A DNA stretch of 15,136 nucleotides from positions 1-15,136 of the forward strand of contig JAGSPQ010000023.1 of NCBI GenBank assembly GCA_018262385.1, in the 5' to 3' direction. The translations under genes were made by a program, and so were the position numbers. Shown piece after piece: positions 7,195-14,857 of the stretch. Below the pieces are notes generated by a model. That model was given only the letters and a program-made list of their open reading frames with translations, did no database searches and had not been told where the DNA came from. The DNA is from Myxococcaceae bacterium (GTDB lineage Bacteria > Myxococcota > Myxococcia > Myxococcales > Myxococcaceae). Each line of letters starts with the position of its first letter. Position 1 is the stretch's first letter.

Positions 7195-7590
7195 ATGGCG
7201 ATCGAAGCTCGCTTGAGGGTGATTTACGGCGACACCGATCAGATGGGATTCGTCTACTACGCCAACTACTTTCGCTACTTCGAGTTCGCCCGCAGCGAGT
7301 ACTTCCGCGCCCGGGGTGGCTCGTACGTCGAGGTCGAGAAAGAAGGCCGCCGGCTGCCGGTGTTCGAGGCGTCCTGCAGCTACCGCGCGCCCGCCCGCTA
7401 CGATGACCTGCTGATCATCAAGGTCGACGTCACCCAGCTGCGCCGCGCTTCGCTGGTGTTCGAGTACGAAGTTCGCAAAGAAGGGGACGACGCGATTCTC
7501 GTTACCGGCCAGACTTCCCACGCTTGCATCAACTTCGAAGGCCGCCCGACTGCCTTGCCCGCTGAGGTCGTCCGGCTGCTGAAACCGTAA
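7195..7590 (+). CDS. YbgC/FadM-type acyl-CoA thioesterase (hotdog fold)
   Basis: A 131-residue hotdog-fold thioesterase of the 4-hydroxybenzoyl-CoA thioesterase/YbgC type, expected to hydrolyse acyl-CoA or acyl-ACP in the cytoplasm. The signature YGDTDQMGFVYYANYFRYFE occupies residues 11-30, with Asp15 corresponding to the catalytic aspartate, and the rest follows the usual long-helix-plus-strands pattern at normal family length. The ATG at 7195 is preferred because GAGG lies about ten bases upstream; an earlier TTG at 7168 would add nine residues without homology to the family. It leads a rightward group, with glpX 22 bases downstream. In E. coli, YbgC belongs to the tol-pal operon, but no tol genes are seen here, so the physiological substrate is open. 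Confidence 0.88.
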   Translation: MAIEARLRVIYGDTDQMGFVYYANYFRYFEFARSEYFRARGGSYVEVEKEGRRLPVFEASCSYRAPARYDDLLIIKVDVTQLRRASLVFEYEVRKEGDDAILVTGQTSHACINFEGRPTALPAEVVRLLKP

Positions 7591-7612
7591 CTGCCCCAAG
7601 GAGCTTCCCCAA

Positions 7613-8578
7613 ATGGATCGCAATCTTGCGCTGGAAGTCGTTCGCGTCACCGAGATGGCCGCCATCGCGTCCGCGCGCTCGATGGGCCGCGGCAACAAAG
7701 ACGAGTCGGATCAGGCGGCCGTCGACGCGATGCGCAAGGCGTTCGACTCGCTGCAGATCGACGGCACGGTGGTGATCGGCGAGGGCGAGCGCGACGAGGC
7801 GCCGATGCTCTACATCGGAGAGCGGGTGGGGAAGATGGGCCCCGGCACTCCCCCGGTCGACATCGCGCTCGACCCGCTCGAGGGCACCAACCTCTGCGCC
7901 TTCGGCCGCCCGGGCGCGATCTCGGTGATCGCGATCGGCGCCCGCGGGATGCTGCTCAACGCGCCCGACACCTACATGCAGAAGATCGCCGTCGGCCCGA
8001 GCGCGAAGGGGGCGATCGACCTGTCGAAGTCGGCGACCGAGAACCTGCAGAACATCGCCCGGGCGAAGAACCGCGAGGTGCGGGATCTGACCGCGATGAT
8101 CCTCGACCGCGACCGCCACCTCGAGCTGATCCGCGAAGTGCGCGAGGCCGGCGCCCGGGTCCGGCTGATCGAGGACGGCGACGTGGCCGGCGCGGTCGCC
8201 ACCTGCTTCGAAGAGACGGGCGTCGACGTGCTGATCGGAATCGGAGGCGCCCCCGAAGGGGTGATCGCCGCCGCGGCGGTGCGCTGCGTCGGGGGAGAGA
8301 TGCAGGGGCGGCTGAAGCCCCGAAATGATCAGGAGATCGCCCGCGCCGCCAAGATGGGGATCGCCGACATCCACAAGATCTACACCGCCGAGGAGCTCGC
8401 CAAGGGCGAGGTGATGTTCGCCGCCACCGGGGTCACCAGCGGCGACTTCCTCAAGGGCGTCCGCTTCTTCGGCGGCGGCTGCGAGACCCAGTCGGTGGTG
8501 ATGCGCAGCAAGACCGGCACCGTGCGCTACATCAGCTCGACCCACCGGTTCGACAAGAAGCCCGGCTACGTTCTCTAG
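7613..8578 (+). CDS. glpX: Class II fructose-1,6-bisphosphatase
   Basis: A 321-residue GlpX-type enzyme that converts fructose 1,6-bisphosphate to fructose 6-phosphate, the committed step of gluconeogenesis. Family hallmarks are clear: Asp33 in DESD, Glu57 in GEGERDEAPM (56-65), the metal/phosphate site DPLEGT (87-92), GRPGAISV after it, and IGGAPEGV later, whose Glu is a metal ligand in the E. coli enzyme. Length is normal for the family. A strong Shine-Dalgarno AAGGAG (7598-7603) lies nine bases before the ATG. It is probably co-transcribed with the thioesterase upstream and the SRPBCC gene 45 bases downstream. Some GlpX enzymes also accept sedoheptulose bisphosphate, which cannot be judged here. 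Confidence 0.96.
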   Translation: MDRNLALEVVRVTEMAAIASARSMGRGNKDESDQAAVDAMRKAFDSLQIDGTVVIGEGERDEAPMLYIGERVGKMGPGTPPVDIALDPLEGTNLCAFGRPGAISVIAIGARGMLLNAPDTYMQKIAVGPSAKGAIDLSKSATENLQNIARAKNREVRDLTAMILDRDRHLELIREVREAGARVRLIEDGDVAGAVATCFEETGVDVLIGIGGAPEGVIAAAAVRCVGGEMQGRLKPRNDQEIARAAKMGIADIHKIYTAEELAKGEVMFAATGVTSGDFLKGVRFFGGGCETQSVVMRSKTGTVRYISSTHRFDKKPGYVL

Positions 8579-8623
8579 GCCCGACCCGACGCCGCACCCC
8601 CCGCCGCAAGGAGATCCCCCCGC

Positions 8624-9046
8624 ATGGCTGGCGCCACCCGCTCAATCGTGATCAACGCTCCGATGGAGAAGCTCTTCTCGGTGATCACCGACTACGAGAA
8701 GTACCCGGAGTTCCTCCCCGAGGTGAAGAAGATCCGCCTCGGCCCCCGCCAGGGCAACGAGATCGACGTCCACTACGAGGCGGAGATCGTCAAGACGATC
8801 AAGTACTCGCTGCGGCTGAAGGAAGAGAAGCCGAACAAGGTCAGTTGGTCCTTCATCGAAGGCGAGTTCATGAAGGACAACAAAGGGGGCTGGCTGCTCG
8901 AGGACCTCGGTGGCGGGAAGATCAAGGCCACCTACAACATCGAGGTCACCGTCGGGATGCTGGTCCCCAAGACGATCATCACCGCCCTGGTCGACACCCA
9001 ACTGCCCCGGACCCTCGAGGCCTTCAAGCGGCGGGCGGAGCGCTGA
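8624..9046 (+). CDS. SRPBCC / START-like protein (RatA/COQ10 type)
   Basis: A 140-residue helix-grip protein of the polyketide cyclase/COQ10 branch. The N-terminal pattern SIVINAPMEKLFSVITDYEKYPEFLPEV, split over residues 7-34, is typical: strand, then helix, then the DY-x-x-YPEFLP turn. The C-terminal helix (about 120-139) closes a hydrophobic pocket. Relatives bind hydrophobic ligands such as quinones, or act as RatA, reported to interfere with 70S assembly; nothing here decides between these. An AAGGAG (8608-8613) ten bases before the ATG gives a confident start. It follows glpX on the same strand and is probably in its transcript. No catalytic residues can be named. Confidence 0.85.
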   Translation: MAGATRSIVINAPMEKLFSVITDYEKYPEFLPEVKKIRLGPRQGNEIDVHYEAEIVKTIKYSLRLKEEKPNKVSWSFIEGEFMKDNKGGWLLEDLGGGKIKATYNIEVTVGMLVPKTIITALVDTQLPRTLEAFKRRAER

Positions 9047-9072
9047 TCCGTGGATCAGGTTGCCCTCGGGCA
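9043..9072. promoter_or_regulatory. Two adjacent palindromes overlapping the promoter at 9060 (operator or terminator)
   Basis: CTGATCC-GT-GGATCAG (9043-9058) has perfect 7-bp arms and overlaps the TGA stop of the SRPBCC gene. TGCCC-TC-GGGCA (9061-9072) follows two bases later and overlaps the -35 hexamer at 9060-9065. The first could fold as a 6-bp hairpin with a CGTG loop, but no T-run follows, so it is a poor intrinsic terminator. Its position against the -35 suits a repressor or activator site. Confidence 0.4.
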
Positions 9073-9087
9073 CTGCTGCATTAGAAT
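9060..9087 (+). promoter_or_regulatory. Sigma-70-type promoter for the 62-residue protein/deacylase unit
   Basis: TTGCCC (9060-9065), a 16-bp spacer and TAGAAT (9082-9087) form the best housekeeping-type promoter in the window. Transcription would start near 9094 and leave a leader of roughly 150 nt before the ATG at 9245. Confidence 0.6.
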
Positions 9088-9094
9088 GATCCTT

Positions 9095-9244
9095 GCCTGA
9101 CACAGCTGACAGGCCGGGCTCCCCACTTCGGTGGCAACCCGTTGAATTCGTTCGGCGTCGAGAGGGTCTTCAACTTGCAACCCATCACTATGCAGAACAA
9201 TTTCGTTGTTCGGACGTACTGAAGGGTAACGAGGACACCAGCCC
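9095..9244 (+). promoter_or_regulatory. Structured 5' leader or small RNA, unusually AT-rich
   Basis: Between the promoter and the ATG at 9245 the sequence can form a row of hairpins: GCCTG/CAGGC (9095-9099 with 9110-9114); CCAC-TTCG-GTGG with a UUCG tetraloop (9123-9134), extended by GGG/CCC (9116-9118 with 9138-9140); GTTGAA/TTCAAC (9141-9146 with 9169-9174); and GAACAA-TTTCG-TTGTTC (9195-9211). Positions 9141-9230 are about 48% GC, well below the surrounding genes. A ten-codon frame ATG...TGA at 9190-9222 (MQNNFVVRTY) is present but lacks a Shine-Dalgarno. The layout suggests a cis-acting leader or a small RNA. It matches no riboswitch class I can recognise. Confidence 0.45.
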
Positions 9245-9433
9245 ATGCTCGACGCGTTCATCATTGAGGAGCTCAAACGACGGGAGCGGGAGCGCCAGCA
9301 GCATGAGCGCAGCCGCCCTTCGTTGGAGATCCCCGCGCCCGACCCGGATCGCGACGACGAAGCGGAGGAAGACCGCCGCTCGGAAGAGAAGCAGGATCGC
9401 CCCCAGCGCGGCGTGATCGTCATCGACCTGTAG
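9245..9433 (+). CDS. Small highly charged protein of unknown function (62 aa)
   Basis: A 62-residue protein that I do not recognise as a named family. It has three parts: a hydrophobic/amphipathic start MLDAFIIEELKRRERER (1-17), a disordered Pro/Asp/Glu/Arg-rich middle, and a short hydrophobic tail RGVIVIDL. No signal peptide, cysteines or membrane segment. Support for it being real: GAGGA (9231-9235) at nine bases before the ATG, a promoter and leader upstream, and a gap of only 13 bases to the deacylase gene, consistent with co-translation. The tail is of the kind that could dock as a beta-strand on a partner, and the downstream enzyme would be the natural one to test. Function unknown. Confidence 0.65.
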   Translation: MLDAFIIEELKRRERERQQHERSRPSLEIPAPDPDRDDEAEEDRRSEEKQDRPQRGVIVIDL

Positions 9434-9446
9434 CCGGGCGCTGCTG

Positions 9447-11192
9447 ATGCTCGAGCAGCTGCGGGGGGTTTTCAAACGAAGGCACCCGCTCGATCTGTGG
9501 CATCACGAGTTCTATCGGCTGCCGCTGGCCAGCGCCGAGTCGACCGTCGGCCTCGAGACGCGCCGCGCCGACGACGCCCTCTACTACCTGGTTCGCTTCA
9601 AGGCGGTGCTCGAGCCGAAGGTGCACACCCCCGCCCCGGTCAGCTTCGAGGCCCTGCTGCGGGTGCACACCCCGGCCTACGTCGAGTCGCTCACCCACCC
9701 CCGGACGCTGGCGGCGATCTTCGCCCTCGAAGCCGAAGAGGTGGAGGTCGAGACCCTGCTCGCTTCGATCCGGCTCGCCTGCGGCGGCACCGTCGAGGCC
9801 GCCCAGCGCACCCTCGCCACCCGCGAGCCGGCGCTCAACCTGCTGGGCGGCTTTCACCACGCCGGCCCCGGCCGGGGAGGAGGCTTCTGCGCGGTCAACG
9901 ACATCGCGGTGGCGGTGGCGACGGTGCGCGCCGAAGGGTTCGAGGGGAAGGTGGGGGTGCTCGATCTCGACGCCCACCCGGCCGACGGAACCGCCGAGTG
10001 CTTCGCCGGCGACCCCTCGGTCTGGCTGGGCTCGATCAACACGATGTCCTGGGGGGCGCTGCCCGGAGTGGACGAGGTGTTGCTCCCGCCGGGCTGCATC
10101 GACGAGGTCTACCTCGCGGCGCTGGTGAAGCTGCTGGCGCGGATGCCGGAGGTCGACCTCGCCTTCGTGCTCGCCGGGGGAGACGTGATCAAGGGCGATC
10201 GCCTCGGCCACCTCGGGCTCACCCTCGCCGGCGCCCGCCAGCGGGATCTGAAGGTGATCGCGCACCTCGAGGGGAAGCCCCAGGTCTGGCTGCCGGCCGG
10301 CGGCTATGGGTCCCACGCCTGGAAGGTGCTCGCCGGCACTGCGCTGGCGCTGGTGTGGCGCAGCGAGGCGCCGATTCCCGAGGGGTACGATCCGCTCGCC
10401 GCGCGCTTCACCAGTGTCTCTCGCGGCCTGAGCCCCGACGCGCTGGGCAGCCAGCCGCTGATCACCGAGGCCGATCTGGCCGAGGTCTTCGGCCAACGGC
10501 CGGCCGGCACCCAGAAGCTGCTCGGCTTCTACACCGCCGAGGGGCTGGAGTACGCGCTCGAGGCGTTCGGGCTGCTGCCGCTGATCCGCCGGCTGGGCTA
10601 CGGCGAGCTGCACGTGGCGCTCGAGAACGTGGGCGCCACCGATCGGGCCCGGCTGACCGGGAAGGACAGCCGCAGCGGCGAGCGGGTGACCCTGGTCGAG
10701 CTCGAGGTCGAGCGCCGGGGGATCGGCGGCGGCAGCTTCCTGTTCGTCAACTGGCTGTCGCTGCGCAACCCGCGGGCGAAGTTCAGCCCCCAGCGGCCCC
10801 AGCTGCCCGGCCAGGAAGTCCCCGGCCTGGGGGTGGCCCGCGAGATGAGCCAGATGCTCGGGCTGATGGCCAGGCGGCTGGTGCTCGACGGGGTCGCGTT
10901 TCGGCCCAGCTGGTACCACATGGCCTTCGCCGCCCGGCACAGCGCCCGGTTCGTCACTCCCGTCCGCCAGGGCCGGTTCGAGGCGCTGGTGCGGGACCTG
11001 CGCCAGTATCCGCTGCTCGAGGTGACCCACGCGGTGGCCGAGGGGCGGGTGCGGCTCAATGGCGAGCCCTACACCTGGGAGCCGGAGGAGATGATCCAGT
11101 GGCTCAACCCCCACACCGATCCGCAAGCCGACGCGGCGATCGCCACTGAGCGCGCGAGCGGGGCGCCCCGGGTGCCGGCGCGGCCTGGCTGA
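9447..11192 (+). CDS. Histone deacetylase-family zinc deacylase with extra C-terminal region
   Basis: A 581-residue protein. Residues 1-310 are an arginase/deacetylase-fold HDAC domain, a family that removes acyl groups from lysines or polyamines. Catalytic parts are present: His137-His138 in GGFHHA, GGGFCAVND (144-152), zinc ligands Asp175 and His177 in DLDAH, Asp246 in AGGDV followed by GDRLG, and Tyr287 in AGGYG. An oddity is Pro178-Ala179 directly after the zinc-binding His, where relatives usually have His-Gly or Gln-Gly. Residues from about 350 to 560 form a second region that typical HDACs (about 300-380 residues) lack. It holds GIGGGSFLFVNW, a PGLGVAREM helix and WEPEEMIQWL near the end; I cannot name this region. 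No signal peptide. The ATG at 9447 has no strong Shine-Dalgarno and is probably coupled to the gene ending at 9433. The 3' end overlaps a convergent gene by 89 bases. Confidence 0.85.
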   Translation: MLEQLRGVFKRRHPLDLWHHEFYRLPLASAESTVGLETRRADDALYYLVRFKAVLEPKVHTPAPVSFEALLRVHTPAYVESLTHPRTLAAIFALEAEEVEVETLLASIRLACGGTVEAAQRTLATREPALNLLGGFHHAGPGRGGGFCAVNDIAVAVATVRAEGFEGKVGVLDLDAHPADGTAECFAGDPSVWLGSINTMSWGALPGVDEVLLPPGCIDEVYLAALVKLLARMPEVDLAFVLAGGDVIKGDRLGHLGLTLAGARQRDLKVIAHLEGKPQVWLPAGGYGSHAWKVLAGTALALVWRSEAPIPEGYDPLAARFTSVSRGLSPDALGSQPLITEADLAEVFGQRPAGTQKLLGFYTAEGLEYALEAFGLLPLIRRLGYGELHVALENVGATDRARLTGKDSRSGERVTLVELEVERRGIGGGSFLFVNWLSLRNPRAKFSPQRPQLPGQEVPGLGVAREMSQMLGLMARRLVLDGVAFRPSWYHMAFAARHSARFVTPVRQGRFEALVRDLRQYPLLEVTHAVAEGRVRLNGEPYTWEPEEMIQWLNPHTDPQADAAIATERASGAPRVPARPG

Positions 11193-11613
11193 CCTTCAGC
11201 GGCTCGAGCCGGCTGAGGTTCACGCCCTCGAACTTCAGCCCTTCGAGGGGGAAGCTCATCCCGGCGTCGGTCCACTCCGGGACGAACAGCAGCGGGTGCG
11301 CCTCGCCGTCGTAGCCCAGCTGCACCAGCAGGCCGACCTCGTACTTGCGGCAGCGCTTGTCGCAGCAGAAGAACTCCTCGCTCACCCGGTAGAGGCCTTC
11401 GGCGGCGATCGGCGCGAGGGTGGCGCTCCAGGCCGGGGAGGGGACGGTGGCGCCCCGGGCCTGCCACTGGGCCCGGTTGTTCGACCAGCGCTCGGGCAGG
11501 TAGATCCCGGGTCCGGGATCGCCGTGGTTGTGGAAGTAGACCAGCCGGCCCGCGGGGATTCCCTCGAGCGCCTGGGTGGTCCGGTAGATGCCGCAGGGAG
11601 GATGGTCGGCCAT
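11104..11613 (-). CDS. Hypothetical protein with CCxxxC motif
   Basis: A 169-residue protein of unknown function. It has an orderly, folded-looking N-terminal 140 residues: GIYRTT near the start, VYFHNHGDPGPGIYLP (25-40), RVSEEFFCCDKRC with Cys83, Cys84 and Cys88, then VGLLVQLGYDGEAHPLLFVPEW. The cysteines and the HNH triplet could bind a metal, but four ligands of a known motif are not seen. The last 30 or so residues (Pro/Arg/Ala-rich) are encoded opposite the end of the deacylase gene and look like read-through of an overlap. The ATG at 11613 has no Shine-Dalgarno; a -10-like TATACC lies eight bases upstream. It diverges from the OsmC gene with only 33 bases between starts, so shared control is likely. 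Similar sequences seem familiar from myxobacteria, but I cannot verify this. Confidence 0.72.
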   Translation of the reverse strand: MADHPPCGIYRTTQALEGIPAGRLVYFHNHGDPGPGIYLPERWSNNRAQWQARGATVPSPAWSATLAPIAAEGLYRVSEEFFCCDKRCRKYEVGLLVQLGYDGEAHPLLFVPEWTDAGMSFPLEGLKFEGVNLSRLEPLKVSQAAPAPGAPRSRAQWRSPRRLADRCGG

Positions 11614-11621
11614 CGCCGGTG

Positions 11622-11640
11622 GGTATACGCCAGATAGACT
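11622..11640. promoter_or_regulatory. Candidate overlapping divergent -10 elements
   Basis: In the 33-bp space between divergent starts, the plus strand has TAGACT (11635-11640) six bases before the GTG at 11647. The minus strand has TATACC (11627-11622) eight bases before the ATG at 11613. Both distances would place the transcript start at the start codon. Clear -35 hexamers were not found. A GTATAC palindrome lies at 11623-11628. Confidence 0.3.
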
Positions 11641-11646
11641 GCCGCC

Positions 11647-12059
11647 GTGACCCACCCCAGCTCGTTTGTCCCGATCTCCGCCCGCATTCGTGGGCTCACC
11701 GCGCAGCTCGAGCACGGCCCGTCGGGGACGAAGATCACCACCGTGCCTCCGAAGGACAACGGCGGCACCGGCGAGTCGTTCTCGCCCACCGACCTGGTCG
11801 GCGCCGCGCTGCTCTCGTGCGCGCTCTCGACGATGGCGCTCGGCGCCGGGCGCGAGGGCCTGGGCTGGGGCGACGCCTCGGGCACGGTGGAGAAGCACAT
11901 GTCTCCGCCGCCCCGGCAGATCGCCCAGCTGGTGCTGGTGCTGCAGATGCCCAAAGAGGTGAAGCCCGAGCACCGCCCGCGGCTCGAGGAGCTGGCCCGC
12001 AACTGCCCGGTGGCCCGCAGCCTTCACCCCGACGTGCGGCTGCCGATCGAGTTCCGGTA

Positions 12060-12063
<4 letters not shown>
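11647..12063 (+). CDS. OsmC/Ohr-family peroxiredoxin-like protein
   Basis: A 138-residue OsmC-superfamily protein. Members reduce organic hydroperoxides with two cysteines. Both are present: Cys58 in LVGAALLSCALSTM and Cys120 in LARNCPVARSL, in the family's usual context (GG...SPTDLV before the first, CPV after the second). Length is normal. The start is GTG at 11647, giving MTHPSSF; there is no Shine-Dalgarno, and a -10-like TAGACT ends six bases upstream, compatible with a leaderless message. The stop TAG (12061-12063) overlaps the stop of the convergent speA gene. The electron donor and whether it is an Ohr, OsmC or YhfA-like subtype cannot be decided. Confidence 0.88.
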
Positions 12064-14069
<2,006 letters not shown>

Positions 14070-14080
14070 GAGCGCGCGCA

Positions 14081-14086
14081 ACTATA
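14081..14086 (-). promoter_or_regulatory. Candidate -10 element just upstream of speA
   Basis: TATAGT on the minus strand matches five of six consensus bases and stands out in this GC-rich sequence. Its end lies 11 bases before the ATG, so the leader would be only four to five bases long. No good -35 sits at the expected distance, so an activator would probably be needed. Confidence 0.35.
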
Positions 14087-14107
14087 AGGAATCGCCGCGA
14101 CGATCCA

Positions 14108-14857
14108 CTACTGTTCACTGAGCTCGGCGATCCGGGAAATCCGCTGCATCGCCAGCTGATCCTGCAGCAGCTGCAGCACCTGGTTGTTCTGCAGTAACGG
14201 CCGGGTGTCGCCGCCGCCCAGCGCCTTCTTCATCGCCGGCGACTCGAGCATCGCGGCGAAGCGCGGATCCTTGAGCAGCGCCTGGTAGTCGGGGCTCGCT
14301 TTGAGCTTCGCCGCCGTCTTCGGATCCGACTTCAGCCCCGCCACCCGGACCACGTCCGCGACGCCGGAGAACTGCGACATCTCGAACAGGTTGTATTTTC
14401 GCGCCAGGCTGAAGGCGAGCGAGTCCTTCGGCACGAAGCCGAACTTCTTCCCCTGCAGGGTGACGTTGTCTTCGACGAACGAGAGCGCGCAGACCATCAC
14501 CCAGGCGAGCGCGGCGACCTTCGCTCCACCGATCAGGAAGCCGAGGGTGCGATCGGCGGTGCGGTTGCCCGGCTCTTTGCCCGAGAGCACCCGGCGCAGG
14601 ATCAGGGTGAGCACCAGGCGGACGAGGACGAAGACGAGGATGAAGCTGACGAAGGTCGCCAGCACGGTGCCGATCAGCAGGGACAGCTGGAACTTCTGGG
14701 CGGCGACCGGCCCGAGGAACTCACCCGCCGGCCGGGCGGCGAACCAGGCGCCCACCGCGGCGATGGCCTGGGCGACCTGCCGGGCGGCTCCCTGAAAGGC
14801 GCCCCACAGCGCGAAGGCCAGCACCAGGCCCAGCAGCGCGAGATCGGGGGTGGTCAC
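14108..14857 (-). CDS. CvpA family membrane protein with C-terminal extension
   Basis: A 249-residue inner-membrane protein. The first 130 or so residues show the CvpA (colicin V production) pattern of four hydrophobic helices, roughly 5-25, 28-48, 58-88 and 103-125, with the characteristic start DLALLGLVLAFALWGAFQGAARQ and RTLGFLIGGAKVAAL before the last helix. CvpA proteins are usually about 160 residues. Here a further 120 or so residues form a soluble, Lys/Asp/Ala/Leu-rich helical tail (SDPKTAAKLKASPDYQALLKDPRFAAML). Starts with GTG at 14857, whose GTGA overlaps the TGA stop of the TPR gene by four bases, implying translational coupling. Proposed roles for CvpA relatives include envelope maintenance; the function here is not shown. 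Confidence 0.82.
   Translation of the reverse strand: MTTPDLALLGLVLAFALWGAFQGAARQVAQAIAAVGAWFAARPAGEFLGPVAAQKFQLSLLIGTVLATFVSFILVFVLVRLVLTLILRRVLSGKEPGNRTADRTLGFLIGGAKVAALAWVMVCALSFVEDNVTLQGKKFGFVPKDSLAFSLARKYNLFEMSQFSGVADVVRVAGLKSDPKTAAKLKASPDYQALLKDPRFAAMLESPAMKKALGGGDTRPLLQNNQVLQLLQDQLAMQRISRIAELSEQ

Noticed and set aside
9095..9244. Leader as a c-di-GMP, cobalamin or SAM riboswitch, or 6S RNA
   Set aside because: None of the conserved core sequences I know for these classes are present, and no terminator stem precedes the gene.
9420..11126. 568-codon minus-strand frame opposite the deacylase
   Set aside because: No start signal or motif; biased shadow composition, whereas the plus frame has HDAC zinc ligands in order.
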